From the NCBI GenBank assembly GCA_023213395.1, contig CM041465.1, positions 111,235,741-111,299,740 on the forward strand: a stretch of 64,000 nucleotides of DNA, given 5' to 3'. The first letter of the stretch is position 1. Each line of letters starts with the position of its first letter. The DNA comes from Cycas panzhihuaensis. Lineage: Eukaryota > Cycadophyta. The notes below the pieces were generated by a model. It saw only the letters and a program-made list of their open reading frames with translations. It made no database searches and had not been told where the DNA came from. Shown here one piece after another: positions 11,761-23,118 of the stretch. A program made the translations under genes and the position numbers.

Positions 11761-13400
11761 CCACAGGATGTTTGCTATCCATGAAAAGCTTTTATGACTA
11801 TCTTAATCAACCTATAGATCCTGTATTAGTTGCTTTATCTTAGTATCATTTTCCCACTCTTCCCTTGCCTCCTTGATCCATGAAGGGGTAATTGTTGTTA
11901 ATGTATATAATTTAGAATCTCCTTCCTTTTATGATAGGGCATCATCTGCTATATTTTCCTTCCCTTTTTTATATATGATTTCAAAATCAAAACCTTGTAT
12001 TTCAGAGACCAATTTTTGTTATTCCTCAGAACCTACCCTTTGGTCTATGAAATACTTCAAGCTTTCATGGTTTATCTTTATTTTGAAATGGGTTCTAAGT
12101 AAATATTAGCATAATTTTTGAATTTCTTATAGGATTGCCATCATCTCTTTTTCATATGTAGACTTGACTAAGTCCCTAGCCTTCAATTTTCAACTTTCAA
12201 AGGCTATGGGCCTCTCTTCTTATATGAGGACTACTCCAATACCTTTTCCTGAGGAATCACATTCAATGATAATTATTTTAGTAAAGTAAAGAGTTTCTCA
12301 AACTAGTGTGGTAGCATGGATACCTTTAGGCTCTCAAAGGCTTCAATAGTGACATCTATCCATATGAATAAATCATTTTTTAATAATTGTGTCAAAGGTG
12401 TTATAATCTTAGCATACCCTTTAATAAATTCTTGATAGTACCCTATTAAACCTAGGAATCCATATATCTCTTTGATATTTTTAGGCTATGGCCAATTTAC
12501 TATGCCTTCAATATTCCTTGGATCAACCTTGACTCCTTGTGAGATGATATGCCCTAAGTACTCTACTTCATACCTTCCAAAGTTACATTTTGATTTGTTT
12601 GTAAAGAGTTTATTATCTTCTAATAATTACAAAGCCTTATCAACATGTTGAAGATGTTCTTCCTTTGTCTGGCTATACACTAAGATGTTGTCAAAGAACA
12701 CTAAGATAAACTTCCTTAGATAAGGATAGAAGATTTTATTCATAAGCCCTTACAATGTGGTTAGTGCATTAGTTAAGCCAAAAAGCATGACTAGCGATTC
12801 ATAGTGGCCTTCATGGGTGCGAAAAGTTGTTTTGTGAGTATCGGTAGCCTTGATTCTAATTTGGTGATATCCAGATTTTAAATCTATGGTGGTGAAAAGG
12901 GTTTCTCCATTCAATTCATCTAAAAACTCATCAATCACTGGTATGGAAAATTTATCTTTAATAGTAGTTTTATTTAATTTCTGATAATCCACACATATAT
13001 GAAAGGATTCATCCTTCTTTTTTACCAATATTACTGGTGCTAAAAATATGCTTTTATTTTCTCTGATGGCCCCAGCTTCAAGAAGTTTATGCACCGATTT
13101 TTTAATTTCATTCTTATATTGATAAGGATATCTATAAGGTAGGATGCTAGGTGGATTACTATTGGCAATGAGTTCAATGGTATAATCTTACTCCCTTTCT
13201 AGAGGAAGCACCTTCAGAATGTCTTTAAAAGCCTTGATATGTTTGACTAACACTTCTTGAAATTCAGGTGTTAGGTTATTGTCCTTATGAAGATCTTCCT
13301 TTGCTAGTAACTCATGCCCTTCTAATGCATAACATCTAACTATAAGTCTTGTTCGTCCTTTTCTTAGAAGCTTCTCCATCCTATGTGAGCTGATGACCTG
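11761..13400 (-). pseudogene. Reverse transcriptase and RNase H, chromovirus
   Basis: Open stretches at 12750-13094 and 13188-13379 plus interrupted sequence. RT blocks on the minus strand are KLLEAGAIRE, APVILVKKKD, CVDYQKLNKTTIKDKFSIP, FTTIDLKSGYHQIRI (first catalytic Asp) and then the active-site box FFDNILVYS near 12690. In that box the second catalytic Asp is Asn, which should abolish polymerisation. Further on come YLGHIISQ and the RNase H block VIIECDSSGKGIGVVL near 12240-12290, with YEKEMMAI and ADALS-type sequence after it. A stop follows LTNALTTL near 12750. Upstream the sequence continues to the nested insertion at 13455. Confidence 0.9.
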
Positions 13401-13449
13401 TGATAGAGGTGGGATAATTTCATTGAGTTGGTACTATTACCCTATTGAG

Positions 13450-13454
13450 TTAAA
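13450..13454. repeat. Target site duplication TTAAA (left)
   Basis: Identical to 28635-28639, flanking the nested LTR element. A perfect 5 bp duplication proves the element's borders. Confidence 0.9.
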
Positions 13455-13792
13455 TGTTAGGGTTAATGTTCATCACTCCAATCCCACCATTTAGACATGT
13501 GAGTGCACACATGTGAAGGTAAATAAGATAAGGTTAAAGTTACTTTAACTAAGCATTATTTTATTATATTTTGAATTTTAAAGGTTGAGGAGGTTTCCCT
13601 CCTCCCTCAAACTATATCTTTACTGGGGTGACAAACCCTAACGTCTTTTGACACCACCTTCATTTTTGTACATTTGTAATACTCTTTCAAAGATAGATTG
13701 AATACAAAGAGTATTGTGTTTATGTATTTATACTACAATAGATTGATTATTTTGATATCTGCTATGTTTTGTCTCTATTTTACAAACCATCA
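13455..13792 (+). repeat. 5' LTR of the nested non-autonomous element
   Basis: 338 bp from TGTTAGGGTT to ACCATCA, paired with 28297-28634. By eye the two differ at roughly one base in ten, so the insertion is old. Confidence 0.92.
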
Positions 13793-13794
13793 TT

Positions 13795-13809
13795 TAGTAT
13801 CAGAGCTCA
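13795..13809 (+). other. Primer binding site, initiator Met tRNA type
   Basis: TAGTATCAGAGCTCA begins 2 bp after the LTR. It differs from the common plant TGGTATCAGAGC PBS by one base at its start (G to A). Confidence 0.8.
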
Positions 13810-16279
13810 GATCCTGCACTTATTTGGTTTTTCTTTTTTTAGAAGTAAGAAGATCCATTAGTTTCTAAAGCAGATCTACTCCTAACAAGTCAAATATTGG
13901 TTCCTTTCATTTTCTATAAAGCTTATTAGCAGTTTCTTATATTATTTTTTATTAAATAATTGATTATTTCTTATTTATATTTGTAAACTAACCCATATCT
14001 TCATAGATCTATACAGGATCATAGCTATAATCAGCAAAATATTTAAGATATCATCACTTTACAAAGTTTTTATTAATAAGTTTTTCATATATTGTTAAAT
14101 ATTTGGTTATTTTTGGTATATTCAGTCTATTTACTCTATATTTTTTTAGATTTACATAATAATTACTACATATTTAGCTTAACAGGTTTTTTGGAGAAGT
14201 TATATTGAGTTTTCATTTGATATTTTATAAGATTTTATTATCTATTCATCATTTTTTTAAGGTTTGGGAAGGAACTTGTGCTTTTACAGGATGGTGTAGT
14301 CTCCACAACAATTAAAACCCTAGTAAATCACTAGTCATTTTGAATCTCTCTGAGTCAGCTTCGTATTAGATTTGATGGTTTCAATTTTTTATGCTCCAGT
14401 GAAGAGATCTCTTTGCTAGAAGCTTAGCTATTTTTTTGTAGTTAAACCCCACTGCCCCTTCTCTCATTTTCTTGTTTTGGCTTCATTTTTCATCAGATTG
14501 TTTTTGTGATATGGGTGCAGGTCTTATACAAGATAGACAAAGCAAGTTTAGTCTAATTTTAAGCATACGATGTCCTTGGGATCCAGAGATTTATTCTCTA
14601 CATATAAGCATTTGTTTATTACAAACTTTGATAAGAATCTTACCATCAACTATATCGAACTACTCCTCTAATTTCTTTAGATTTTGTTTCTCCATTGGTG
14701 AGATCTAACTTGTTGACACTTTTTCTCTAAGTGCTCCTTCTATTGACATATTTTTTGATTTTTTATATAAAAATTATATTTTTTTGAAAGATTTTTTATT
14801 GATCTACCTCTATAGACCCTTTGCACCCACATCTGGTCATTTTCTGAAGGTGTTTAATCATTTCTTATATTAAAAAAATATTTTTTTATTTTACATTTAT
14901 TTTTCAAGTTTATTTTTTGGGCGACTTAATACCCTTGATTTGATAAGCTTTTGCAGTAGATTTAGTGCTCAAAACCCCTACAAGTGACAACTCATTGTGA
15001 TCTTTGTTAAACTAGTGAGCTAGTAGAAGAAATCATTTGTGATTTTATTGATCGTACAGTGAGATATTTAGTTTTGAATGACTATTACTCCATTTGGATC
15101 ATGTTTGATCTATAGGATCATTCTCAACACACAAGCAACGGATCAGCCTAGAATATTACTAGCTCCTTGCTACCTCAAACACCTTACTGCCTATCAAATA
15201 TCATCTTATTTTGTCACTTGCAAAGAGATATCTAACTTCTAGAGTGACTCAGCCTCCGTTTTCTTAGGTTTTCATCAATCTCTTAATTATTTTCTTAAAA
15301 TTTTTTGAAATTTTTTTATACAATCTGAGTCCTACTAAGGTGCCCCCTTGTATAGCCATTCTAGCTTAGATTTATGATTTACAAATGCTATTTAGTCTCT
15401 CTACTTGCCATGTGCCACCGTTCTCATTTTTTCACATAACATATATATTTTTAATCTTATTTTCTGATAATTCAAGCCCTGATCCCTCTAGAGGATCAAT
15501 TGTCCTCTATTTACGTCTCATTACATGTGGAGAAGCGATCCATTCAACTCCATTTTTGGCATCTATTCCTCTTTGGTTCTATTTGTGCAGTCGTAATAGT
15601 TTCAACGACATCCGTCATTTTTTTTAATCGACTTTATAACACTTTATTTTATATTCTTTTTGTTAAAGGTTACAAAAAATTTAATTATTTTTTATAACAT
15701 TTGAAATCCCTTTGTTAAGATCTTCGTGCCCTTTAAGGGTTTTTCCCCTGGTCTCATGATCCCTCATGACCTTTAACATTATTTAAAGGGGGTTTTTTAA
15801 GGTTTATAAATATTTTCTTTTTTTATTTTTTAAAATTTTTCCTTAATATATAGAGTACCTAACTCTTTTTTACGATATCTTTTCACTAGAGTATAAATTT
15901 CTAACAAAACCTATCCCGTTGAGTCCAGAATTTTGTAGGCTATAGTTTAAACTAGCTATTTGCTACCTTTGGAGCTGGCTTGAGCTAATTTTAATGAGAT
16001 AAAGTCAATCATTTTTTTCAAAGCCTTTTTGAGTTATTATTATAAAATTTCTTCTTTATTAGGTTATACTTTATTACTAAGAGATTATTTTTTACTCAAA
16101 TCTACTCTACAACAATCTACTTTCAATAGACTTCATTACTATCTATCTATTTTATTTTTTAGGACTTAATTTAATCATTATTTTAATCGATGAAAGTGAC
16201 ACTTTAGTGCTTTTTAACATATTTACATAAAAAGCATTACTTACATTTTCAATTATATCTCCTTAACTGGAAATCAGAT
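13810..16279 (+). other. Gene-free leader of the nested element
   Basis: About 2.5 kb of AT-rich DNA with many stops in all frames and T-tracts. The short open frames at 14472-14708, 15385-15627 and 15500-15697 show no family resemblance or compositional sign of coding. This is internal sequence of the non-autonomous element up to the copia array. Confidence 0.5.
16275..16279. repeat. Target site duplication CAGAT (left) of the copia array
   Basis: CAGAT here and TAGAT at 26311-26315 flank the outermost LTRs and differ by one C/T transition. No such duplication flanks the middle LTR. Confidence 0.75.
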
Positions 16280-16927
16280 TGTTGAGACAACAAGGTCCCA
16301 ATACCCTGAAATCACCACTAAGATCTAAACTATTTTTACAACTAGTTATAGGAATCGAAACTAAAATTACATGTAAGTTCTTAAACCAGAGATAAAATAA
16401 TAAAATGAACAAGAAATTCAAGCATAAAATGTACACCTTATATAACGTGGTAAAACCCCAGCAGTATGTTAGGGAAACATCCACACAGGAAAGGTATCGA
16501 TCTTTATTATTATAGAATAGAGATAATGTACATAACTAGTAGAAGAGTGCTCTCAGCAACAATAACTAGTCGTCGCCCTACTCACAGTACATTGAACAAC
16601 CTCAACATAAAGAAATATGCCCTAAATCAGGCTACATGAGTGGGTCATACATAGCATAAATCTTGGCCATAGAATCCAGGGTATTTTTATCGAATGACCC
16701 TGATTCTCTTTATAATTTAATATAGTTTCTAGTGCTAATTTTTTGAGTTGCGGGCTATCACCCCCGAACCTTTTCTTAGTGGGGGGTGTTCTACACCCCC
16801 TATAACCCCCTAGCTAAGGGGGGCTCTCACGCCCCTTAGAAGCCCCCGAGAAATGTTTGAAAGGGAAACCACGCTGCCAACATGCCAAAATCTAAGCCTC
16901 CAACCATTATTGTCACATTATCCAACA
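16280..16927 (-). repeat. LTR 1 (leftmost, 3') of the copia array
   Basis: 648 bp, plus-strand ends TGTTGAGACAA and CCAACA. It contains a block rich in C runs on the plus strand (16752-16850), that is, G runs on the coding strand, inside otherwise AT-rich DNA. An open frame at 16263-16484 on the minus strand is an LTR artefact. The same family occurs as solo LTRs at 52975 and 61084 in the opposite orientation. Confidence 0.92.
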
Positions 16928-16945
16928 ATCTCCACCTTAATAATA
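16928..16945 (-). other. Polypurine tract, internal copy 1
   Basis: On the minus strand, ATTAAGGTGGAGAT lies immediately before the LTR start TGTTGGATAA. This is the usual copia form. Confidence 0.8.
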
Positions 16946-17460
16946 ATTTACCTAGTACCTTTCCTGAATCGTTCATCATCTTGTCTACAAGCTAAGAGAA
17001 GTCAAACACCATTTGAACTGCTCTAATAATACTGGTTTTGTGAACATATCAGCACAATTCTATTTTGTATCAACTTTCTCAAGTGCTACTCCACCTATTT
17101 CCATAACCTATTTAATAAAATGGTACTTAAGAGTAATATGCTTTGTTCTACTATGATAAGTTCGATTCTTGGATAAGTAAATGGTACTTTGACTATCATA
17201 AAATACATTTACCTTTTGTTGTTTCCTTCCAAGCTCAACCAATAAACCCTATAACTAGATTGCTTCTTTACAAGCATGTCTTTGTAACATATTAAACACG
17301 TAGTTGATAATGTAATTGTGCTCTATAATTTTGACATCCAATTAACTTGACTATTTAAAAGAGTAAATACATAACCTGAAGTAAACCTTCTCTTATCTAA
17401 ATCTCCTGCAAAGTCTGAATCAACATATCCACAAACCTAATTATCTGTACCTCCAAAGGT
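16946..17460 (-). pseudogene. RNase H, copia internal copy 1 (badly decayed)
   Basis: Minus-strand translation starts with YVDSDFAGDLDKRR and SGYVFTL (near 17400-17460), the start of copia RNase H. After about 17340 it loses its frame through small deletions relative to copy 2 (21673-22200), which keeps more of the domain. No functional product is possible. Confidence 0.75.
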
Positions 17461-18500
17461 GATGCAATAGTCACTTGTGTCTCTCAAATACCGAAGCACC
17501 CATTTCACTACTACCGAATGTTTCTTTCCTGGATTTTCTATAAACCTCCTAACTATATCGACTGCATGTAAAATGTCAGGTTTTGTATATACCATGGCAT
17601 ACATCAAACTTCCTACTACACTGGCATAAGGCACACGAGACATATAATCCTTTTCTTCTTCATTACTAGGACTCATACTCAAAGAAAGCTTGAAATGGGA
17701 AGCCAATGGTATACTCACTAGTTTCACATTTGCCATACCAAACCTGGTTAGCACCTTCTCTACATATTTCTTCTGTGATAACCATAGCTTACCATTTTTC
17801 CTGTCTCTATGTATCTCCATACCTAATATTTGTTTTGAAGCTCCTAGATCTTTCATATCAAAAGTCCTAGCCAATTAAGCCTTTAACTTATTAATTTCTT
17901 TCATGCTCTTACTTACAACCAGTATGTCATCAACATATAATACCAAGATAATGAATAATCCATTGTCCATAAATTTAAAATAAACATAATGATCATACAC
18001 ACTTCTTTTGAAAATTTGGCTCTCCATGAAGGCATCAAACTTTTTGTGCCATTGTCTTGGAGATTGCTTTAGGCCATATAATGATTTCTTGAGCCTGTAA
18101 ACAAGTCTTTTTCTGCCATCCTGTATAAACCCTTTTAGTTGATCCATATAGATCTCCTCATCTAAATCTCCATGTAAAAAAATTATTTTTATATCTAACT
18201 GCTCCAACTCCAAATCAAGAGAAACTACCAATACTAACAGCACTCAAATTGAAACAAGTTTGACAACTGGTAAAAGATCTCATGAAAGTCAATACCTGCT
18301 TTCTGTGTAAAGCTTTTAGCCACTAGTCTTGCCCTATATTTGTCAACCTTTCCATCAACATTTATTTTCATATTAAAAATTCACCTGTAACCAACAGTCT
18401 TTCTGCCATGTGGAAGTTCTGCCAAGTCCTATGAATTATTTTTCTTCAATGCATCTATCTCTTCCTGCATAGCCCTCTTCCACTTCTCACTATGGATATC
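17437..18500 (-). pseudogene. Reverse transcriptase, copia internal copy 1
   Basis: Two long open stretches (17875-18243 and 17437-17874) separated by one TAA hold most of copia RT. They include LDIKIIFLHGDLDEEIYMDQ (first catalytic Asp), SLYGLKQSPRQWHKKFD, LYVDDILV (catalytic Asp pair intact), FDMKDLGASKQILGMEI, VPYASVVGSLMYAM, and WVLRYLRDTSDYCITFGG. The upstream RT start (about 18245-18500) carries stops and a frameshift near 18245. The intact YVDD box contrasts with the FFDN of the two chromovirus-type RTs in this window. Confidence 0.9.
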
Positions 18501-19682
18501 ATCTACTCCTTCTTGATAACATGTAGGCTCACCATCATTAGAAACCAAAGCAATAAAAGTAAAGGGGTTATACATATCAGGTGGATGACTAACTCATGTA
18601 GATCTTCTAATTATTGGTAGAGGAGTGTCCACATACTCCTGTAAATCTGTTGTTGATTCATCTTCAGAAATATCTTCTTGTTGTTCTGATTCCAAAGATG
18701 GATGGGTTTCAAACTTGACATGTTAGTGTTCATCTTTCTGCTCATGTTTCACTTCAACTTCTACACTGTCTAATTTTAGAAGGGGATATTCATTAAATAT
18801 AACATTTCTGTTAATGGTGATTTTATGGGCAGTAGGATCCCATAACCTATTTCCCTTTACACCATCTTTATCACCATAACCAACAAAGATGCATTTCTTA
18901 GATTTTGGGTCTAACTTTGAACGTTTACTTTTATTAGTCTAGGCATGAGCATCATAACCAAAAACTCTTAAATTTGAATAGTCACATGGATGTCTAGTCC
19001 ATACCTCTTTAAGAATCTTGTAGTCTATTGTAATTGATGGTGACTTATGTACCAAATAGTAATCTATCTGAAAAACTTCTGCCCATAAGCCCTGCTCCAC
19101 TCTAGCATTACTTAGCATGCTTCTAGCTCTTTCCAAGAGTGTCTTATTCATGTGCTCAGTAATTCCATTTTGCTACGAAGTATAGCTAGTGGTCTTGTGT
19201 CTTTCGATCTCAGCTTCTCTATAATAGTTCTCAAACTCTAGGGAGTTGAACTCACCTCCATTATTAGTTCTTAAATATTTGATTGACTTACTAGTGTTGT
19301 TCTCAACCAGAGCCTTGAACTACTTAAACACACTAAAAACTTTAGATTTTCTTTTCAAAAAATACACCTATACCTTCTTGGAGTAATCATCTATAAATGT
19401 GGTAAAGTACAATGATCCTCCACAAGATATTTTAGGGGTTGGTCCCCATACATCTGAATGTATGTAATCCAGAATGCCTTTATTAGTGTGACTCCCTACT
19501 TTAAACCTGAGCTTACACTATTTTCCAAAAACATAATGTTTGCAGAAAGCTAAATCTGAAAGTTGTAAATTAGGAAGTAACTTACAATTTATCAACACCT
19601 TAAGTCCTCTCTTACTTATGTGCCCAAGTCTCTAATGCCATAACTGAGCTAGATCTTCTGTAGTCTTTGATACTGTAACTGC
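18501..19682 (-). pseudogene. Integrase, copia internal copy 1
   Basis: In copia elements integrase precedes RT, as here. Minus-strand translation shows the zinc domain (RLGHIS, then a Cys segment with one Cys lost), IHSDVWGPTP (first catalytic Asp), FTTFIDDYSKKV, TNNGGEFNSLEF (Asp to Asn in the second acidic position), and AEH-type sequence in the QNG-TEHMNKTLLERARSM segment at 18939-19151. The C-terminal conserved block reads LRVFGYDAHA and KCIFVGYGDKDGVKGNRLWDP. Several stops sit at Trp or Gln codons. Confidence 0.85.
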
Positions 19683-20108
19683 TTAGCTGACATCAGTACT
19701 TCCCACTAAAATATAAAGATTTCCTTTCTTTAAGGCTTTCATAATAACTAGGGCACCCTTTGACACCTTTAGGACTCCTTCATGACATGTATGCTTAAAA
19801 CCACCTGAATCTAGTTCACCCAAGGAAATCAGATTCATTTTTAGATTAGGTACATGTCTAATCTTAGTTAATGTTCTCACTACCCCATCAAACATCTTAA
19901 TTCTGATGCTACCAATGCCTCCTATCTTACAAGAAACTTCATTTCCCATAAACACATCACCACCATCAAGAGGTTGGTATGATGAGAACCAACTCTTATG
20001 TGGACACATATGGTGTGAAGCACCTGAATCTAATAACCAGTCTTGGTGATAATGAGAAACATTATAAGAAACCAAGACATCATCATCCATACTTTGATTT
20101 AACTCCAC
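19683..20108 (-). pseudogene. Protease (retropepsin), copia internal copy 1
   Basis: A 141-codon open stretch. The active site DWLLDSGASHHM is intact near residues 24-35 and is followed by MGNEVSCKIGGIG, IRIKMFDGVVRTL, IRHVPNLKMNLISLGEL and the GVLKVSKG region that leads into integrase. This is a textbook Tork/TNT1-type protease and GAG-pre-integrase segment. It ends in TAG at the domain junction. Confidence 0.88.
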
Positions 20109-20198
20109 TTAATTCACTTCCTTGGCAGGATCTTCCTTTTTTTGGAACTCCTTCTTTTTGTAGCAATCCTTCTTGAGGTGACTGATCTTATTACAGTG

Positions 20199-20960
20199 CT
20201 AACACCTAAGCATACTCTTCTTACTTTTTGACTTTGACCTTGATGTATCCCTGGAGCTTTGTCCTCTATTAATTATTCTACCCCTTGTTGTCATGGCTTC
20301 TGGTGTGGAGGTTTCAAGACTAGACTTCCTTTGCACTTCTTCTATTAACAAAGCACTTACAACATAATCATATTCTAATTCATCTGTAGTGCTAAAACTA
20401 ATTGAGATAACAACATTATCCCATGATTCTGGTAATAAGCATAACAAGGTAACAGCCTTGTCCTCATCCTCAATTTTAACATCGATACTAGTCAATTGGT
20501 AAATAAGAGTATTGAAGATATTTAAATGGTCAAAAATTTTTATACCTTCCTTCATCCATAATGAGTATAGTTACCTCTTCAAGTAGATTTGATTTGTCAC
20601 TGATTTGGTCATATATAGGCCCTCTAACCGAGTCCATAATCCTGTTGCTATCTGCTCTACTACGATGTTAAATAGAACATCATTTGTCAAGTACAATCGT
20701 ATTGTTCTAAGATACTTTTTATTTAGATCATCCTATTTATCATCATCCATCCTTGCAGGTTTCTTTATTTTGCCTGTAAGAGCTTTGTACAACCCTTGTT
20801 GTATAAGAACATCATACACTTTCAATTTTTACAACTCAAAGTTGTTCTTGCTATTGAATTTGTCCACCTTGAACTTTGCACTTGCCAGTTTCACCATTTG
20901 GTGTAGAGAAAGCTGACACCAAAACCTTCACAAAGTCGCTATAAAAATAAAAGTGGATCT
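20199..20960 (-). pseudogene. gag, copia internal copy 1
   Basis: An open stretch of 118 codons (20199-20555) with the C-terminal half of a UBN2-type copia gag: IKIFDHLNIFNTLIYQLTSI, LLCLLPESWDNVVISI and LLIEEVQRKSSLE, then an Arg/Ser/Lys-rich segment leading into a zinc-knuckle remnant with a stop at a Trp/Cys position (CHC-N-K-xxH-K-DC near 20160-20210). The N-terminal half (20556-20960) is interrupted. It starts within about 40-60 bp of the PBS at 20952-20968. Confidence 0.82.
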
Positions 20961-20968
20961 GATACCAC
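20952..20968 (-). other. Primer binding site, internal copy 1
   Basis: On the minus strand, TGGTATCAGATCCACTT lies 2 bp beyond the CA end of the middle LTR. This is the initiator-Met type with a single change in the core. Confidence 0.85.
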
Positions 20969-20969
20969 T

Positions 20970-21615
20970 TGTTGAGATGACAAGGTCTCAATACCTTGAA
21001 ACTGCCACCAAGATCTAAACTATTCTTGTAACTAGTTAGAGGAATCAAAACTAAAATTATATGCAAGTTCTTAAACCAGATATAAAATAATAAAATAGAC
21101 AAGAAAGCCAAGAATAAAATGTACACTTGATATAACGTGGTAAAACCTCAACAGTGTGCTAGGGAAACATCCACACAGGAAAGGTATCGATCTTTATTGT
21201 CACAGAATGGAGATAATGTATATAACTGGTAGTAGAGTCCTCTTAGCAACAATAACTAGTCATCACCCTACTCATAGTACATTGAACAACCTCAACATAA
21301 AGAAATATACCCTAAATCAGGCTACATGAGTAGGTCATACATAACACAAATCTTGACCATAGAATCTAGGGTATTTTTATCAAATGACCCTGATTTTCTT
21401 TACAATTTAATAAAGTTTCCATGCTAATTTTTTAGGTCAGGGGCTATCGCGCCCAAACCCCCTCTTAGCAGTAGGCATTCCACACCCCATGCATCCCCTC
21501 AGCTAAGGGGGGCTCCCACCCCCTTTGGAACCCCCCGAGAAAGGTTTGGAGGGGAAACTGCACTGCCAACATGCTAAAATTTAAGCCTCCAACCATGTTG
21601 TCGCATTACCCAACA
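20970..21615 (-). repeat. LTR 2 (middle, shared) of the copia array
   Basis: 646 bp, the same ends as LTR 1 and LTR 3. It serves as 5' LTR for copy 1 and 3' LTR for copy 2. It has no flanking target duplication, which argues against two separate insertions placed side by side. Confidence 0.92.
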
Positions 21616-21634
21616 ATCTCCATATTGACAACAA
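21616..21634 (-). other. Polypurine tract, internal copy 2
   Basis: On the minus strand, GTCAATATGGAGAT precedes the LTR start TGTTGGGTAA. The purine run is interrupted by one T compared with copy 1. Confidence 0.7.
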
Positions 21635-21672
21635 TTTACCTGGTACCTTTCCTAGACCATTCATCATCTTTT

Positions 21673-22200
21673 CTACAAGCCAATAGAAGTCAAACACCAT
21701 TTGAACTTCTGTAATGGTATTGGTTTTATAAATATATCAGCATAATTATATTTTGTATCAACCTTCTCAAGTACAACTCCACCTGCTTCCACAAGCTGTC
21801 TAACAAGATGGTACGTAAGAGCAATATGCTTTATGCTACTGTGATAAGCTACATTATTGGCTAAGTAAATGATACTTTGATTGTCACAAAATACCTTTAC
21901 CTTTTGTTGCTTTATTCCAAGCATAACCAATAAACCCTATAACTAGATTGCTTCTTTATAAGCATATGCTGCAGTAACATATCTAGCTTTTGTAGTTGAT
22001 AATGTAATTGTACTCTGCAATTTTGACAACCAACTAAGTAGACCATTTGTAAGAGTGAATACATAACTTGAAGTAGACCTTCTCTTATCTAAATCTCCTA
22101 CAAAGTCTAAATCAATATATCTATAAACCTGATTATCTATACCTCCAAAGGTGATGTAATAGTCATTTGTGCCTCTCAAATACCAAAGCACCCATTTCAC
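21673..22200 (-). pseudogene. RNase H, copia internal copy 2
   Basis: Open stretches 21943-22200 and 21673-21930 encode nearly the whole domain: DLDFVGDLDKRRSTSSYVF, SWLSKLQSTITLSTTKARYV, then KVFCDNQSIIYLANNVAYH, KHIALTYHLVRQLVEAG and YADIFIKPIPLQKF. One stop and lost codons separate the two parts. This is the best-preserved copia RNase H in the window. Confidence 0.88.
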
Positions 22201-22206
22201 TGCTGC

Positions 22207-23118
22207 CTAATGTTCCTTTTCTAGATTTTCCATAAACCTGCTAACTACACTAACTGCATGTGATATGTCAGGTCTTGTATATACCATGGCATACATCAAA
22301 CTTTCTACTACACTGGCATAAGACACATAAGACATATAATCCTTTTCTTCTTCATTACTAGGACTCATAATTAAAGAAAGCTTGAAATAGGAAGCTAATG
22401 GGATACTCACCGGTTTCACATTTACCATACCAAACCTGGTTAGCACCTTCTCTATATATTTTTGCTATGATAACCATAGCTTACCATTTTTCTTATCTCT
22501 GTGTATCTCCATACCTAAGATTTATTTTGCAGCTCCTAGATCCTTCATATCAAAAGTCATAGCTAATTGAGCCTTTAACTTATTGATTTCTTTCATGCTC
22601 TTGCTTGCAACTAGCATGTCATCAACATATAATACCAAGATAATGAGTAATCCATTGTCCATAAATTTAAAGTAAACATAATGATCATACTCACTTCTTC
22701 CAAAATTTTGGCTCTCCATGAAGGCATCAAACTTCTTGTACCATTGCCTTAGAGATTGCTTCAGACCATATAATGATTTCTTGAGCTTGTAAATAAATTT
22801 TTTTCTGCCATCCTGTATAAACTCTTCTAGTTGATCCATATAAATCTCCTCATCTAAATCTCTATATAGAAAAGATATTTTTACATTTAACAGCTCCAAC
22901 TCCAAATCAAGAGAAGATACCAATGCTAACAACACTCGAATTAAAATAAGTTTGACAACTGGTGAAAAGATCTCATGAAAGTCAATACCTACTTTCTCTA
23001 CAAAGCCTTTAGCTACTAGTCTTACCTTGTATTTGTCAACCTTTCCATCAACATTTAGTTTCATCTTAAAAACCCACCTGCAACCAACAGTCTTCCTACT
23101 ATGTGGAAGTTCTACCAA
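22207..23118 (-). pseudogene. Reverse transcriptase, copia internal copy 2
   Basis: A 198-codon open stretch (22522-23118) covers the RT N-terminus (CRWVFKMKLNVDGKVDKYKV, LVAKGFVEKVGIDFHEIFSP) through LNVKISFLYRDLDEEIYMDQ and the catalytic LYVDDMLVASKS. After interruptions near 22450-22520 a second stretch (22207-22446) holds the C-terminal part, ending in SRFMENLEKEH. Both catalytic Asp residues of the YVDD box remain. By eye, identity to copy 1 is around 90 percent. Confidence 0.9.

Noticed and set aside
20952-20968. TGGTATCAGA-type motifs as tRNA gene fragments
   Set aside because: Each lies within a few bases of an LTR end and is only the length of a primer binding site. No cloverleaf surrounds them.
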